Shown: in pieces, positions 1 to 7,843 of the stretch
Numbering within the stretch: position 1 is the stretch's first letter
Layout of the letters: every line of letters starts with the position of its first letter
NCBI RefSeq assembly: GCF_023158935.1
Contig: NZ_CP096120.1
Span: forward strand, 434,001 to 498,000
Source: Acinetobacter portensis
GTDB taxonomy: Bacteria; Pseudomonadota; Gammaproteobacteria; Pseudomonadales; Moraxellaceae
Direction: 5' to 3'
DNA: 64,000 bases
Program-made: the position numbers and the translations under genes
Notes under the pieces: model-generated
Database searches by the model: none
What the model was told of the DNA's origin: nothing
The model's input: the letters and a program-made list of their open reading frames with translations, nothing else

Positions 1-176
1 CAGTTGTTGTATAAAAGCTCAATTGATTCGATATTAAGCAAAATAGCTTGATTCAGAAGAAAGTTAGTAAGACAATGTTCAACTCAGATATACCTGTTAA
101 TGTATTCTATTTGGTACGAAGTAAGGCATACATCAAATGATGTAAATAAGACCCGAAATAGTCCATAAACAGTTGT
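1..176 (+). other. 23S-5S rRNA internal transcribed spacer (partial)
   Basis: This AT-rich stretch lies directly upstream of the 5S rRNA. It has no credible ORF and no tRNA cloverleaf. I do not recognise the 3' end of 23S rRNA in it, so the 23S gene should end just outside the window. The assignment as rRNA operon spacer is inferred from position. Confidence 0.7.
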
Positions 177-291
177 GCTGGCGACAATAGCAAGAGTGAA
201 CCACCTGATCCCTTCCCGAACTCAGAAGTGAAACCTCTTTGCGCTGATGGTAGTGTGGGGTTACCCATGTGAGAGTAAGTCATCGCCAGCT
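177..291 (+). rRNA. rrf: 5S ribosomal RNA
   Basis: A roughly 115-nt 5S rRNA of the large ribosomal subunit. The terminal helix is visible: GCTGGCGA at 177-184 pairs with TCGCCAGC at 283-290. The internal CCTGATCCCTTCCCGAACTC segment and the TAGTGTGGGG segment are typical of gammaproteobacterial 5S rRNA, and the whole matches the Acinetobacter type as I know it. It is the last gene of an rRNA operon and is followed by a strong terminator. Confidence 0.97.
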
Positions 292-302
292 CATTAATTC
301 TA

Positions 303-334
303 AAAACCCCCTCCAATACGGAGGGGGTTTTTTT
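303..334 (+). terminator. rRNA operon intrinsic terminator
   Basis: An 8-bp perfect GC-rich stem (CCCCCTCC at 307-314 with GGAGGGGG at 320-327) closes a 5-nt loop and is followed by seven T. It sits about 15 nt after the 5S rRNA and should end the rRNA operon transcript. Confidence 0.93.
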
Positions 335-450
335 ATGCGCGGGGAAAGATAATAGTGAATCATCGTGCTAATAACTAATTTGATTGCTTTTGAAACTGAT
401 CAAAGTGTGATTAAATAATTAATATTTATAAATATTATAAAGGCTGATCT

Positions 451-2070
451 GTGTTTGATGGGGTGTTACAACTTTTAGGAGGAATTGGTTTATTTCTTCT
501 TGGCATGACATTAATGACCGATAGTCTAAAAGAAATTGCGGGAACATCTTTACGTCAATGGTTATCCAAATTTACAGGTTCACCAATTAAAGCCATAAAT
601 TCCGGCATAATCTTCACATTGATCGTTCAATCATCTACAGCGACTACACTTGCAACAATTGGTTTTGTAAGTGCAAGCGTATTGACCTTTTCACAATCCA
701 TTGGCGTTATTGTTGGTGCAAACATAGGAACAACAAGTACAGGATGGATGGTTGCTTTATTGGGTGTTAAATTCTCAATAGGTCAATTTGCTTTACCTTT
801 TATTGCATTGGGAGCTTTATTAAAAGTTCTAGGTGGTGCACGTTGGTCTTTATTGGGCTTGGTTCTTGCTGGTTTTGGTTTGATTTTTTATGGAATTGAG
901 CTATTACAGATTGCGATGGCCGATCTATCTAAACAGATAGATTTATCAATTTTTACGACTTCTACATTTTTTGCTAAATTGTTGCTAGTTCTTGTCGGAT
1001 TAATCATGACGATTATCTTGCAGTCTTCAAGTGCTGCAATTACAACAACTATTGCCGCTTTAGCAAGTCAGATGATCCAGCTTGAACAGGCACTATTTTT
1101 AATTATTGGACAAAATATAGGTACGGTTGCAACGGCAATTTTAGCATCATTAAGTACAACTGCGAATGCAAAACGTACGGCTTTATCACATTTGCTTTTT
1201 AATGTTATTGCTGCAATTTTTGCATTTTTTATTCTGGTACCCATGATTTTATGGGGATATGGCAATATAAAATTCATTAGTAGTTTTGAGCAGGTTATTA
1301 TTGTTGCTGCATTCCATACAGTATTTAGTCTGTGTGGAGCATTATTATTTATGCCGTTTTTAGAACAGGTTAAAGCCTTAATCTATAAACTAATTCCAAG
1401 TGATGAAGATGCACTTTTGACTTATTTAGATGATTCTAGTTTGTCATTTCCAAGTGTTGCGATTGCAAATGCTAAAAATGTGATTTTTCAATCAATATCA
1501 TTACAACTTAATTGGATTGCCTCAGGATTAAAAGAGGAGCATATACCATCAGCACAACAAATTAAGCAACAAGATGTATTAATCGAAAGACTAGAAGAAT
1601 ACTTATCTAAAATTATTGTTGTTGAAAAAAGTAAAGATCAATATGATTTGTTTCAGTTACTTAGAATAATGGTGTATTTGAAAGTTTTTAGAAGCGATAT
1701 TGAGCAAATGGCATATGTTAAACAGCTTAGAACTCAACCTGCATTGTTTCAAATTGCTTTAGATTATTTAGATATTTTGGGTGAAGATATTCATCATGCT
1801 TTAAATTTAAGTGATAGTTCAAAAAATAAAAGTCTATTGTCTGAACTACTTCATTTAAAAAAATGGAATGAAGAGCATCGAGATCAAATTCGTGAAACTA
1901 TACATGAATATGCCGCTTCTAATCATCTTAGTGCATCACAAACTATTGAATTACTCGCTTCTCAGCGTTGGTTAGTGCGTTTTATTGCACATCACCAACG
2001 CTTTATGAATGTTCTATCAACACAAACTGAAGTTAATGAGCCACATTTAGCTGACGTCGAGCATGTTTAA
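451..2070 (+). CDS. Na/Pi cotransporter family protein (NptA/YjbB type)
   Basis: A 539-aa inner-membrane protein, predicted to be a sodium-coupled phosphate transporter or phosphate exporter. The N-terminal ~310 residues are hydrophobic and contain the family's inverted duplication. This shows as QSSTA at 60-64 and QSSSA at 191-195, with GANIGT at 89-94 and GQNIGT at 220-225. The C-terminal ~200 residues are soluble, helical and PhoU-like. The start is GTG with AAAGG 8 nt upstream. The gene is monocistronic, and its 3' end overlaps the convergent flavoenzyme gene by 38 bp. Phosphate as substrate is inferred from the family; the direction of transport is not evident. Confidence 0.9.
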   Translation: MFDGVLQLLGGIGLFLLGMTLMTDSLKEIAGTSLRQWLSKFTGSPIKAINSGIIFTLIVQSSTATTLATIGFVSASVLTFSQSIGVIVGANIGTTSTGWMVALLGVKFSIGQFALPFIALGALLKVLGGARWSLLGLVLAGFGLIFYGIELLQIAMADLSKQIDLSIFTTSTFFAKLLLVLVGLIMTIILQSSSAAITTTIAALASQMIQLEQALFLIIGQNIGTVATAILASLSTTANAKRTALSHLLFNVIAAIFAFFILVPMILWGYGNIKFISSFEQVIIVAAFHTVFSLCGALLFMPFLEQVKALIYKLIPSDEDALLTYLDDSSLSFPSVAIANAKNVIFQSISLQLNWIASGLKEEHIPSAQQIKQQDVLIERLEEYLSKIIVVEKSKDQYDLFQLLRIMVYLKVFRSDIEQMAYVKQLRTQPALFQIALDYLDILGEDIHHALNLSDSSKNKSLLSELLHLKKWNEEHRDQIRETIHEYAASNHLSASQTIELLASQRWLVRFIAHHQRFMNVLSTQTEVNEPHLADVEHV

Positions 2071-3415
2071 ACGCAGTTCTTAAGCCTTCTTCTAATGTTG
2101 GATGGTAATACGCTTGATCAAGTACTTCATCTAAAGTTATGTCTTGATGAATCATCCAAGAAAGTAGATGTGCCATATGTTCAGCTGAATCTACAAATAG
2201 TTCTGCACCTAAGAGTTTTCTTGATTTTTTATCAATATAAACTTCAATGGCTCCTTTATTTTTACCTAGAACAATTGCACGTCCTTGTTTTTCGTACGAA
2301 ACAAAACCTGTAATAAAATCGATGTTTTGTTGTTTTAACCGTTTAAAGCTTTGTCCTGCTGTTGCCATTTCAGGAGAGCTGAACACAATTCCTAAAGAAG
2401 TTAGTGTCTTAATATTTTTTACTTGTGGATAATTTAAACAGTTATGAACAGAACCTCTGCCTTCGTTGGCAGCTTCATGTTGAAGTGGGGTGGTTGTGAG
2501 TGCATCCCCTGTAATAAATATTGGGAAATCTGCGAGTTGTTTAGTTTCACTATGAACAGGTAAGTTTCTAATATTTTCAAAATCCTTTGAAATACTGCTT
2601 AAATTTAAAGTGTTTAAGTAACTTTTTCGACCTGTAGCAACAAGTAGAAATTCAACATTTATATTTTTAGATTCATTATTTTCTGTAAATTTAATATTCA
2701 CACCCTTTTCAGTTTTATTGACTGAGTCTGGTAGAACTTCAAACTTGATATTAAGTTCTTTATTAAGAGTTTGTTGTGCTAACTCCTGTAAGTTTGAACT
2801 TGTTAAAGAACCTACTTTTTTACTTCTAGCGAATATTGTTGTATTTACACCTAAGCGATGCATAGCTTGAGCAAGCTCAATCGCAATTACGCCACTACCA
2901 ATGACCGCAATAGATTTAGGAAGTGTTTCTAATTCAAAAACTTGATCTGAAGTAATTAAGTGCTCACCTAATTCATCTTTCCATTTTTGATCAAATGTAG
3001 GCGTAGAGCCAACTGCAAGAATAAAGGATTTTGCTTGATATTCTTTATTATTCACTAGAATTGTATTGGCATTTTTAAATGATGCTTTGCCTGAAATTTT
3101 ATGTTCACTTGGCCAACTATTCACATCTCTAATTGTGGCTGCTGTAAAACGATCTCGTAATTGTCGAACATGCGACATTACATTTGAAGTATCTATTTTA
3201 CTTTCTACATTGAGTGAAACTTCTTCTGCATGTTGAATATCATACATACGGTTTGCCGTAGAAATAAGGACTTTGCTTGGCATGCAACCTACTCGGGCAC
3301 AGGTTGTATCCCAAGGGCCATCATTAATAATTAGAATGTTTTGTGTGTGTTTAATGGCTTCTTTATAAGCCGCAATGCCTGCTGTACCAGCGCCAATAAT
3401 AATGATGTCATACAT
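2033..3415 (-). CDS. dihydrolipoyl dehydrogenase-like FAD/NAD disulfide oxidoreductase
   Basis: A 460-aa cytosolic flavoprotein of the pyridine nucleotide-disulfide oxidoreductase family. The FAD-binding glycine motif GAGTAG is at 8-13. The redox-active cysteine pair is C39 and C44 (CARVGC, then PSK), and the NAD(P)-binding GSGVIAIE is at 173-180. The C-terminal dimerisation domain carries the catalytic HPTLEE at 438-443. This supports a dihydrolipoamide dehydrogenase-like reaction. However, no 2-oxoacid dehydrogenase subunits lie nearby and the sequence around the disulfide is divergent, so it may be a paralogue with another disulfide substrate. It is transcribed alone. Confidence 0.85.
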   Translation of the reverse strand: MYDIIIIGAGTAGIAAYKEAIKHTQNILIINDGPWDTTCARVGCMPSKVLISTANRMYDIQHAEEVSLNVESKIDTSNVMSHVRQLRDRFTAATIRDVNSWPSEHKISGKASFKNANTILVNNKEYQAKSFILAVGSTPTFDQKWKDELGEHLITSDQVFELETLPKSIAVIGSGVIAIELAQAMHRLGVNTTIFARSKKVGSLTSSNLQELAQQTLNKELNIKFEVLPDSVNKTEKGVNIKFTENNESKNINVEFLLVATGRKSYLNTLNLSSISKDFENIRNLPVHSETKQLADFPIFITGDALTTTPLQHEAANEGRGSVHNCLNYPQVKNIKTLTSLGIVFSSPEMATAGQSFKRLKQQNIDFITGFVSYEKQGRAIVLGKNKGAIEVYIDKKSRKLLGAELFVDSAEHMAHLLSWMIHQDITLDEVLDQAYYHPTLEEGLRTAFKHARRQLNVAH

Positions 3416-3493
3416 AATAAATAAAATTATTTGAAAGAATTTATAGTATTCATACCATATTTAACGGTTTTAATTATGCTTATTTGTAAATAA

Positions 3494-3517
3494 AAAACGG
3501 CAATTAATTGCCGTTTT
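3494..3517 (-). terminator. palindromic terminator after the small lipoprotein gene
   Basis: A perfect 24-nt palindrome (AAAACGGCAATT and its complement) with flanking A and T tracts. It lies 7 nt past the stop codon of the minus-strand lipoprotein and upstream of the flavoenzyme start, so it should end the tandem TIGR01244-lipoprotein transcript. Confidence 0.8.
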
Positions 3518-3524
3518 AAAAAGC

Positions 3525-3629
3525 TTATATTGTTGTGCCCATACTAATGCCAACAGTAGGTTTAAGTTCCATAGAGCTACATCCAAAAAGTGATGCAGAG
3601 CAAAGTAGGACGATAAGAAGTTTATTCAT
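3525..3629 (-). CDS. very small lipoprotein (34 aa)
   Basis: A 34-aa ORF: Met-Asn-Lys, a hydrophobic stretch, then the lipobox L-F-G-C at 14-17 followed by Ser-Ser, leaving a mature peptide of only about 18 residues. The ATG overlaps the end of the upstream gene by 8 nt (ATGAATAA). This is the same overlap geometry as the junction upstream, which suggests translational coupling. A terminator follows the stop immediately. The lipobox and packing support a real gene. The function is unknown; small lipoproteins of this kind are common but poorly characterised. Confidence 0.72.
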   Translation of the reverse strand: MNKLLIVLLCSASLFGCSSMELKPTVGISMGTTI

Positions 3630-4044
3630 GGAGTAAGCCTTGTGATTTTGCTTGATTGAATAATGCGCTAGAGCGAGTTCCGCTTCGGCAAACCATTAAA
3701 ATAGGTTTTGGTAGCTCATTATAATATTTGGCAAATTCGTGAATGTCTGTTTGAGTAATTTTACCGCTCATGACAGGTTGGTAAATTACACTAACATGTT
3801 GACGTTCTGCAATTTCTCTTAATTCACTTACTTTAACTTTATTGCCATCTTCTTCATCTGGTCTATTCACAACAACAGATTTAAAACCTTGTTGCATAAG
3901 TTGACTAAACTTTTCCGAAGACATTTGCCCTGTAACACTAACGTTATTAGTTAGGGCTTTACTTAAACCGTTTTCGGCAAAAGTTGCCGTTGAAAAACAA
4001 AAAATCAAACAACAAATAAGTCTATTAAAGACGTGATTAGTCAT
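3622..4044 (-). CDS. exported TIGR01244/DUF442 sulfurtransferase-phosphatase-like protein
   Basis: A 140-aa protein if the ATG at 4044 is used, which overlaps the preceding gene by 8 nt; an upstream start at 4068 would give 148 aa. From that ATG there is a signal peptide: polar start, hydrophobic core, and a cleavable A-T-F-A before Glu-Asn. The mature part is a small phosphatase/rhodanese-like fold with the active loop CRSGTRS near the C-terminus, a C-x4-R arrangement. It is a tandem paralogue of the next gene upstream, sharing NNRPD/VNRPD, YQPV, a Gln/Lys-Ile-Thr segment, and YNELPKP. It is probably periplasmic. The substrate is unknown; the family is linked by sequence to Blh proteins acting on sulfide or persulfide. 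Confidence 0.82.
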   Translation of the reverse strand: MTNHVFNRLICCLIFCFSTATFAENGLSKALTNNVSVTGQMSSEKFSQLMQQGFKSVVVNRPDEEDGNKVKVSELREIAERQHVSVIYQPVMSGKITQTDIHEFAKYYNELPKPILMVCRSGTRSSALFNQAKSQGLLHE

Positions 4045-4372
4045 CCAATAAATCCATTTGTTTTGCAAGTTGAAATAAATTATTTGAGCGATTACCCGTA
4101 CGGCAGAACATTAAAACAGGTTTAGGTAACTCGTTATAATGATTAGCAAAAGCACGTACATCTAATTCTGTAATTTGACCTGCAACAACAGGCTGATAAA
4201 CATAATCTAAGCCAGCAGAGCGAGCTGATTCTTCAATGAGAGCACTTGTTGGTTGGCTAGGACCACCTTCCATATCTGGACGGTTATTAATAATAGATTT
4301 AAAACCTTTTTCAACCACTTGAGAAATATGTTCTGGTGCAATTTGACCTGCAAAACCTACATTTTCACTCAT
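4037..4372 (-). CDS. cytosolic TIGR01244/DUF442 family protein
   Basis: A 111-aa protein starting at ATG 4372, preceded by GGAG at a 7-nt distance; in-frame starts up to 4396 have no better ribosome binding site. There is no signal peptide. The core is a dual-specificity-phosphatase/rhodanese-like fold with the active loop CRTGNRS near the C-terminus. It is a paralogue of the following gene, which is the exported copy. The two appear to be a duplication with separate compartments. The family is described as a sulfur transferase or phosphatase-like; I cannot tell the reaction from the sequence. Confidence 0.85.
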   Translation of the reverse strand: MSENVGFAGQIAPEHISQVVEKGFKSIINNRPDMEGGPSQPTSALIEESARSAGLDYVYQPVVAGQITELDVRAFANHYNELPKPVLMFCRTGNRSNNLFQLAKQMDLLDD

Positions 4373-4506
4373 TTCATTACTCCATAAGTTCATCAATACA
4401 TTTATGCTTTATGATAGCATTATGATGAAAAGGGAACGCATTGTTCTTTAATTTTAAGCTAAGTTTTTATGCATATAGATAATTAAAAAATTGCAATGGA
4501 GTGCAT

Positions 4507-5403
4507 ATGTTCGCTTATACCGTAGAGCCCTTATATGTAAAAAGTGGGCAAGATGTCATTGCAGCAGATTTTTATCATCCTAAAAATATAGAAAAACCAC
4601 CTGTTATTATTATGGCGCACGGTTTGGCAGCGTTAAGACAATTTAAGTTGGTTCAATTTGCGAAACGATTTGCTCGTACTGGATATGCCGTTGTTTTATT
4701 TGATTATAGATATTGGGGTGGAAGTACAGGACGACCACGTGAATTAGTATCTTTAAAAGCACAGCTCGAAGATTGGCGAACAATGATTTCTCATTTAAGC
4801 GAGCGTCAATCTATAGATGCAGAGCGAATGATTTTATGGGGTACAGGTTTAAGCGGTGGTTATGTTTTATCTTTAGCGGCAACTTTAGCAAATATTAAGG
4901 CAGTCATTACTCAAGTTCCTTATGTGGATGGAACTGCAAGCGTAAAACGTTATCCGCTACAACAATTATCAATAGCACTAAAAATATCTACTCAAGATTA
5001 TATGGGTGCTAAAGTTGGAATGTTGCCCAAAACACTTCCTGTAGTAGATACATCCGAATTATGTTTTATGCCATCTAAAGATAGTTATGAAGGATTTTTA
5101 TCTATTCTAAATACAGATTATTTTTGGAGTGGTGAAATTCCTGCAAGAGCATTTTTTAGTTTAATGCGCTATAGACCAATACAAGTGGTACGACAAATTA
5201 AGGTTCCTGTTTTATTTATAGCCGCTTTAGAAGATAGTGTTGTTCCTATTGAGGCAAGTCGTGAAACAGTCACAAATATTGCGCCATATGTGGAATATCA
5301 TGAGTGGGATATAAAGCATTATGATATTTTTCATGGTAAATGGTTTGAAAAAGCAATTTCAACTCAATTAGAATTTCTACAACAGCATTTAGGAGTCCGT
5401 TAG
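4507..5403 (+). CDS. alpha/beta hydrolase
   Basis: A 298-aa cytosolic alpha/beta-hydrolase. The oxyanion HGLAA segment is near residue 38, the nucleophile elbow GLSGG has Ser116, an acid lies in the late LEDSVVP segment, and a C-terminal histidine is in the KHYDIFHG region. The arrangement resembles dienelactone-hydrolase/acetylxylan-esterase-like enzymes. I chose ATG 4507 because GGAG ends 5 nt before it; an in-frame GTG at 4501 overlaps that site. The stop abuts the start of trxC, so the two are probably cotranscribed. The substrate is unknown. Confidence 0.85.
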   Translation: MFAYTVEPLYVKSGQDVIAADFYHPKNIEKPPVIIMAHGLAALRQFKLVQFAKRFARTGYAVVLFDYRYWGGSTGRPRELVSLKAQLEDWRTMISHLSERQSIDAERMILWGTGLSGGYVLSLAATLANIKAVITQVPYVDGTASVKRYPLQQLSIALKISTQDYMGAKVGMLPKTLPVVDTSELCFMPSKDSYEGFLSILNTDYFWSGEIPARAFFSLMRYRPIQVVRQIKVPVLFIAALEDSVVPIEASRETVTNIAPYVEYHEWDIKHYDIFHGKWFEKAISTQLEFLQQHLGVR

Positions 5404-5835
5404 ATGATTATTGTATGCCCTGAATGTGGAGCAAAGAACCGTGTACCTGAGGAAAACTTTTTCCAAAATCCATCATGTGGACAGTGTCACGAAGCATTAA
5501 TTACATTAATGCCAATAGAGTTGAATGAACAAAATTTTAGTAATTTTATTAGTCATAGTGATTTACCCATTTTGATTGATTTGTGGGCAGAGTGGTGTGG
5601 ACCTTGTAAAATGATGGCTCCACACTTTGCTCAAGTTGCAAAGCTCTATCCTAATGTAGTTTTTGCTAAAATTGATACCGAAGCAAACCCAAGATTAAGT
5701 GCTGCATTTAATATTCGAAGTATTCCGACTCTGGTTTTGATGAATAAAACCAACGAAATTGCTAGAATAAGCGGAGCATTAAGATCTACCGAGCTAAAAG
5801 AGTGGTTAGATCAACAGCTAAATGCCCAGAAATAA
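5404..5835 (+). CDS. trxC: thioredoxin 2 (TrxC)
   Basis: A 143-aa thioredoxin with an N-terminal zinc-binding extension (CxxC pairs at C5/C8 and C25/C28) and the canonical active site WCGPC at 64-68, followed by the thioredoxin cis-Pro segment SIPTLV. Zinc-finger thioredoxins of this type reduce cytosolic disulfides and respond to oxidative stress in other bacteria. The length matches the family (about 140). The ATG directly follows the TAG of the hydrolase gene, indicating coupled translation. Confidence 0.95.
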   Translation: MIIVCPECGAKNRVPEENFFQNPSCGQCHEALITLMPIELNEQNFSNFISHSDLPILIDLWAEWCGPCKMMAPHFAQVAKLYPNVVFAKIDTEANPRLSAAFNIRSIPTLVLMNKTNEIARISGALRSTELKEWLDQQLNAQK

Positions 5836-5853
5836 ACCAAATTTGGAGAGAAC

Positions 5854-6273
5854 GTGTCAGATTCTTACGTAAAGCCTGAAGGTACTCTATCCCTTCAAAC
5901 CATTGCAATGCCTGCAGATACTAACTGGAGTGGCGATGTATTTGGTGGTTGGATTGTGTCGCAAATGGATTTGGCTGGTGCAATTCATGCAGAGCGTTTT
6001 AGTAAAGGGCGTTGTGCAACCATTTCAATTAATCAAATGACATTCCTTGTACCTGTAAAAGTAGGGGATGTGATTAGTTGTTATACCAAAATTCTAAAAG
6101 TTGGTAATACATCAATTCAAATGCAAATTGAAGTTTGGGATAGTCACGATAGTTCACGTGAAGCAAAACGTGTAACTGAAGGTGTTTTTACTTTTGTTGC
6201 TGTAGATGTTAAAGGCAATAAACGCCAAATTCCTGAAGAAGTTAAGCAGAAATTTGCTGAAGATCAAAAGTAA
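5854..6273 (+). CDS. yciA: YciA-like acyl-CoA thioesterase
   Basis: A 139-aa single-hotdog acyl-CoA thioesterase. The signature runs from about residue 23: NWSGDVFGGW followed by MDLAGA. This is the YciA/BACH catalytic region, with the conserved Asp in the hotdog helix. It hydrolyses short to long acyl-CoAs in the cytosol. The start is GTG with GGAGAG just upstream. It follows trxC by 18 nt and may belong to the same transcript, which ends at the terminator at 6281-6310. Confidence 0.9.
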   Translation: MSDSYVKPEGTLSLQTIAMPADTNWSGDVFGGWIVSQMDLAGAIHAERFSKGRCATISINQMTFLVPVKVGDVISCYTKILKVGNTSIQMQIEVWDSHDSSREAKRVTEGVFTFVAVDVKGNKRQIPEEVKQKFAEDQK

Positions 6274-6280
6274 TTCATAA

Positions 6281-6310
6281 AAAATCCCAGATATAAATCT
6301 GGGATTTTTA
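6281..6310 (+). terminator. bidirectional intrinsic terminator
   Basis: An 11-12 bp perfect stem (AAATCCCAGAT / ATCTGGGATTT) with a 4-nt loop and flanking A and T tracts. It lies between the convergent yciA-like and DUF4442 genes. Confidence 0.9.
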
Positions 6311-6319
6311 TTTTAAAGA

Positions 6320-6823
6320 TCAATTCTTTTTCAATTGATCTTTAGATACCCAAGCCCACAGCATTTCACATTGAATAGGCTCTTCGTTGCTTTCATCTGT
6401 TACAGATACAGCCACTAAAGTTTCGCCTTTATCTGTGCTTTGCATTAACTGCTGTTGTTCGGCAGTTAAAGTAGCTACAGCAGTCATGGCACCTTTAGTT
6501 GGCCGTTTAAAATCGACCTTAAAGCTTTTAATGAGCACAATTGCAGTATCTGGAACATTCATTGCTGTTACAAATCCTGTTGCCGTTTCCGCAATAAGTG
6601 CCATTGCACATGCATGAATTTGTCCAATATGGTTTTGCATAGCTTTGTGATTCGCAAGTTGAACCACAACTTTATTAGGCAACATTTCCAAATATTGAAC
6701 TTTTGCTGTACCTACCATAGGCACGACTCGACCAAAAGCTCGACTCCACAAAGCATTACGAACTCTTTTGGGAAATTTAGAGGTCGTTTTAACAAGTTTA
6801 GATAAGCGATTGATCTGAGTCAT
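6320..6823 (-). CDS. DUF4442 hotdog-fold protein (putative thioesterase)
   Basis: A 167-aa protein with a basic N-terminal helix (residues 1-35) and a hotdog-like domain containing a helix resembling the NHIGQIHACAMALIAETATG region of DUF4442 proteins. This is distantly related to acyl-CoA thioesterases. It is encoded next to a YciA-type thioesterase on the opposite strand. The substrate is unknown. The start is ATG 6823, with an AGGA-like sequence just upstream. Confidence 0.8.
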   Translation of the reverse strand: MTQINRLSKLVKTTSKFPKRVRNALWSRAFGRVVPMVGTAKVQYLEMLPNKVVVQLANHKAMQNHIGQIHACAMALIAETATGFVTAMNVPDTAIVLIKSFKVDFKRPTKGAMTAVATLTAEQQQLMQSTDKGETLVAVSVTDESNEEPIQCEMLWAWVSKDQLKKN

Positions 6824-6849
6824 GAGTATCCTCTTTAGGCAATCCTGCC

Positions 6850-7338
6850 TTAATCTTTAAAGTTATTGAACTGTAAAGGTACGCCAAATTGTTGCTCTTT
6901 TAAGAAAGCCATAATTTGTTGCAAAGTATCGCGTTTTTTATCTGTCACGCGAATTTTGTCACCTTGAATAGAAGATTGCGCTTTAATGCCACTTTCTTTA
7001 ATGGCTTTATTAATTTTTTTTGCAGTATCTGAGTCAAGACCATCTTTAAGTTTGATGATTTGAATGACATTTTTACCAGATGCAGTCATTTTTTGTGGAT
7101 CAAGCGCTTGAATATCTACTTTACGTTTAAAGAAGTGATTTTCAAGCATGCTATAAACTTGTTCACATTGGAAATCACTTTCAGTTGAAATTTTGATTTC
7201 TTTATTTTTTTCACTCAATTCAATTTTTACGTCTTGTCCACGGAAATCGAAACGTGTTGCAATTTCTTTTTCAGTGTTCTGAACTGCATGATTTACTTCA
7301 AAAATCTCTAATTCTGAAACAATATCGAAAGATGGCAT
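6850..7338 (-). CDS. yajQ: YajQ family nucleotide-binding protein
   Basis: A 162-aa protein, the usual length for the YajQ/UPF0234 family. It starts MPSFDIVSELEIFEV and has two ferredoxin-like domains, with RFDFRG near residue 30 and DKIRVTDKKRD near the C-terminus. YajQ proteins bind nucleotides, including cyclic di-GMP in Xanthomonas, and interact with RNA or transcription factors. It is encoded 26 nt upstream of the DUF4442 gene on the same strand, so the two are probably cotranscribed. Confidence 0.95.
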   Translation of the reverse strand: MPSFDIVSELEIFEVNHAVQNTEKEIATRFDFRGQDVKIELSEKNKEIKISTESDFQCEQVYSMLENHFFKRKVDIQALDPQKMTASGKNVIQIIKLKDGLDSDTAKKINKAIKESGIKAQSSIQGDKIRVTDKKRDTLQQIMAFLKEQQFGVPLQFNNFKD

Positions 7339-7429
7339 ATTTTAGACCTTTACAAGTGGAAAGAATATCTGAGATGCTAGGGATGTTTTCTTCATTTGCC
7401 AAGTGCTGTTTACATCAAAGGAGTGCGTA

Positions 7430-7744
7430 ATGATCCGTAAACAAGATATTACTACATTTGAGTTTCCAGAAAATTCAATTATCTGGGATGTACGAGATAC
7501 AAATGCGTTTGCTGAAGCACACGTTAAAGGTGCTGTTAATCAGCCCATTACTAGCTTATCAGCAGATAGTTTAACTCAAGTGGCAACGGATCAACCCATT
7601 TACATTTTATGTGGTGGTGGTAGTAAAGCACCTCGTGCTGCTGAATTATTAGAAGGCTTTGATAGTCAGCGTGAATATGTTGTATTAATGGGTGGCACAC
7701 GTGCTGCTCGTGATGCAGGCTTGCCTTTAGAACAAGGCGCATAA
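7430..7744 (+). CDS. rhodanese-like domain protein
   Basis: A 104-aa single-domain rhodanese. The substrate loop begins at Cys61 (CGGGSK), preceded by YIL. The N-terminal part has the IWDVRD strand and the HVKGAVNQP segment of the fold. I chose ATG 7430, which has AAGGAG 7 nt upstream; the in-frame start at 7403 has no ribosome binding site. It is expected to carry sulfane sulfur in the cytosol. The gene stands alone with its own terminator, divergent from yajQ. Confidence 0.88.
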   Translation: MIRKQDITTFEFPENSIIWDVRDTNAFAEAHVKGAVNQPITSLSADSLTQVATDQPIYILCGGGSKAPRAAELLEGFDSQREYVVLMGGTRAARDAGLPLEQGA

Positions 7745-7756
7745 AAGCTAAAAAAT

Positions 7757-7783
7757 AAAAAAGCGCCGAAAGGCGCTTTTTTT
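7757..7783 (+). terminator. bidirectional intrinsic terminator
   Basis: A stem AAAAGCGCC / GGCGCTTTT with a short GAA loop and seven T. It lies between the convergent rhodanese and mnmC genes. Confidence 0.9.
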
Positions 7784-7843
7784 GTCATGAAATTTTTCTT
7801 TTAAATTTTTAAGAATGTTAAAAGACTATTCTTAAAGATGAAT

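Noticed and set aside
107..316. 69-codon ORF on the minus strand
   Set aside because: It is antisense to the 5S rRNA and spacer; no ribosome binding site or protein-like features.
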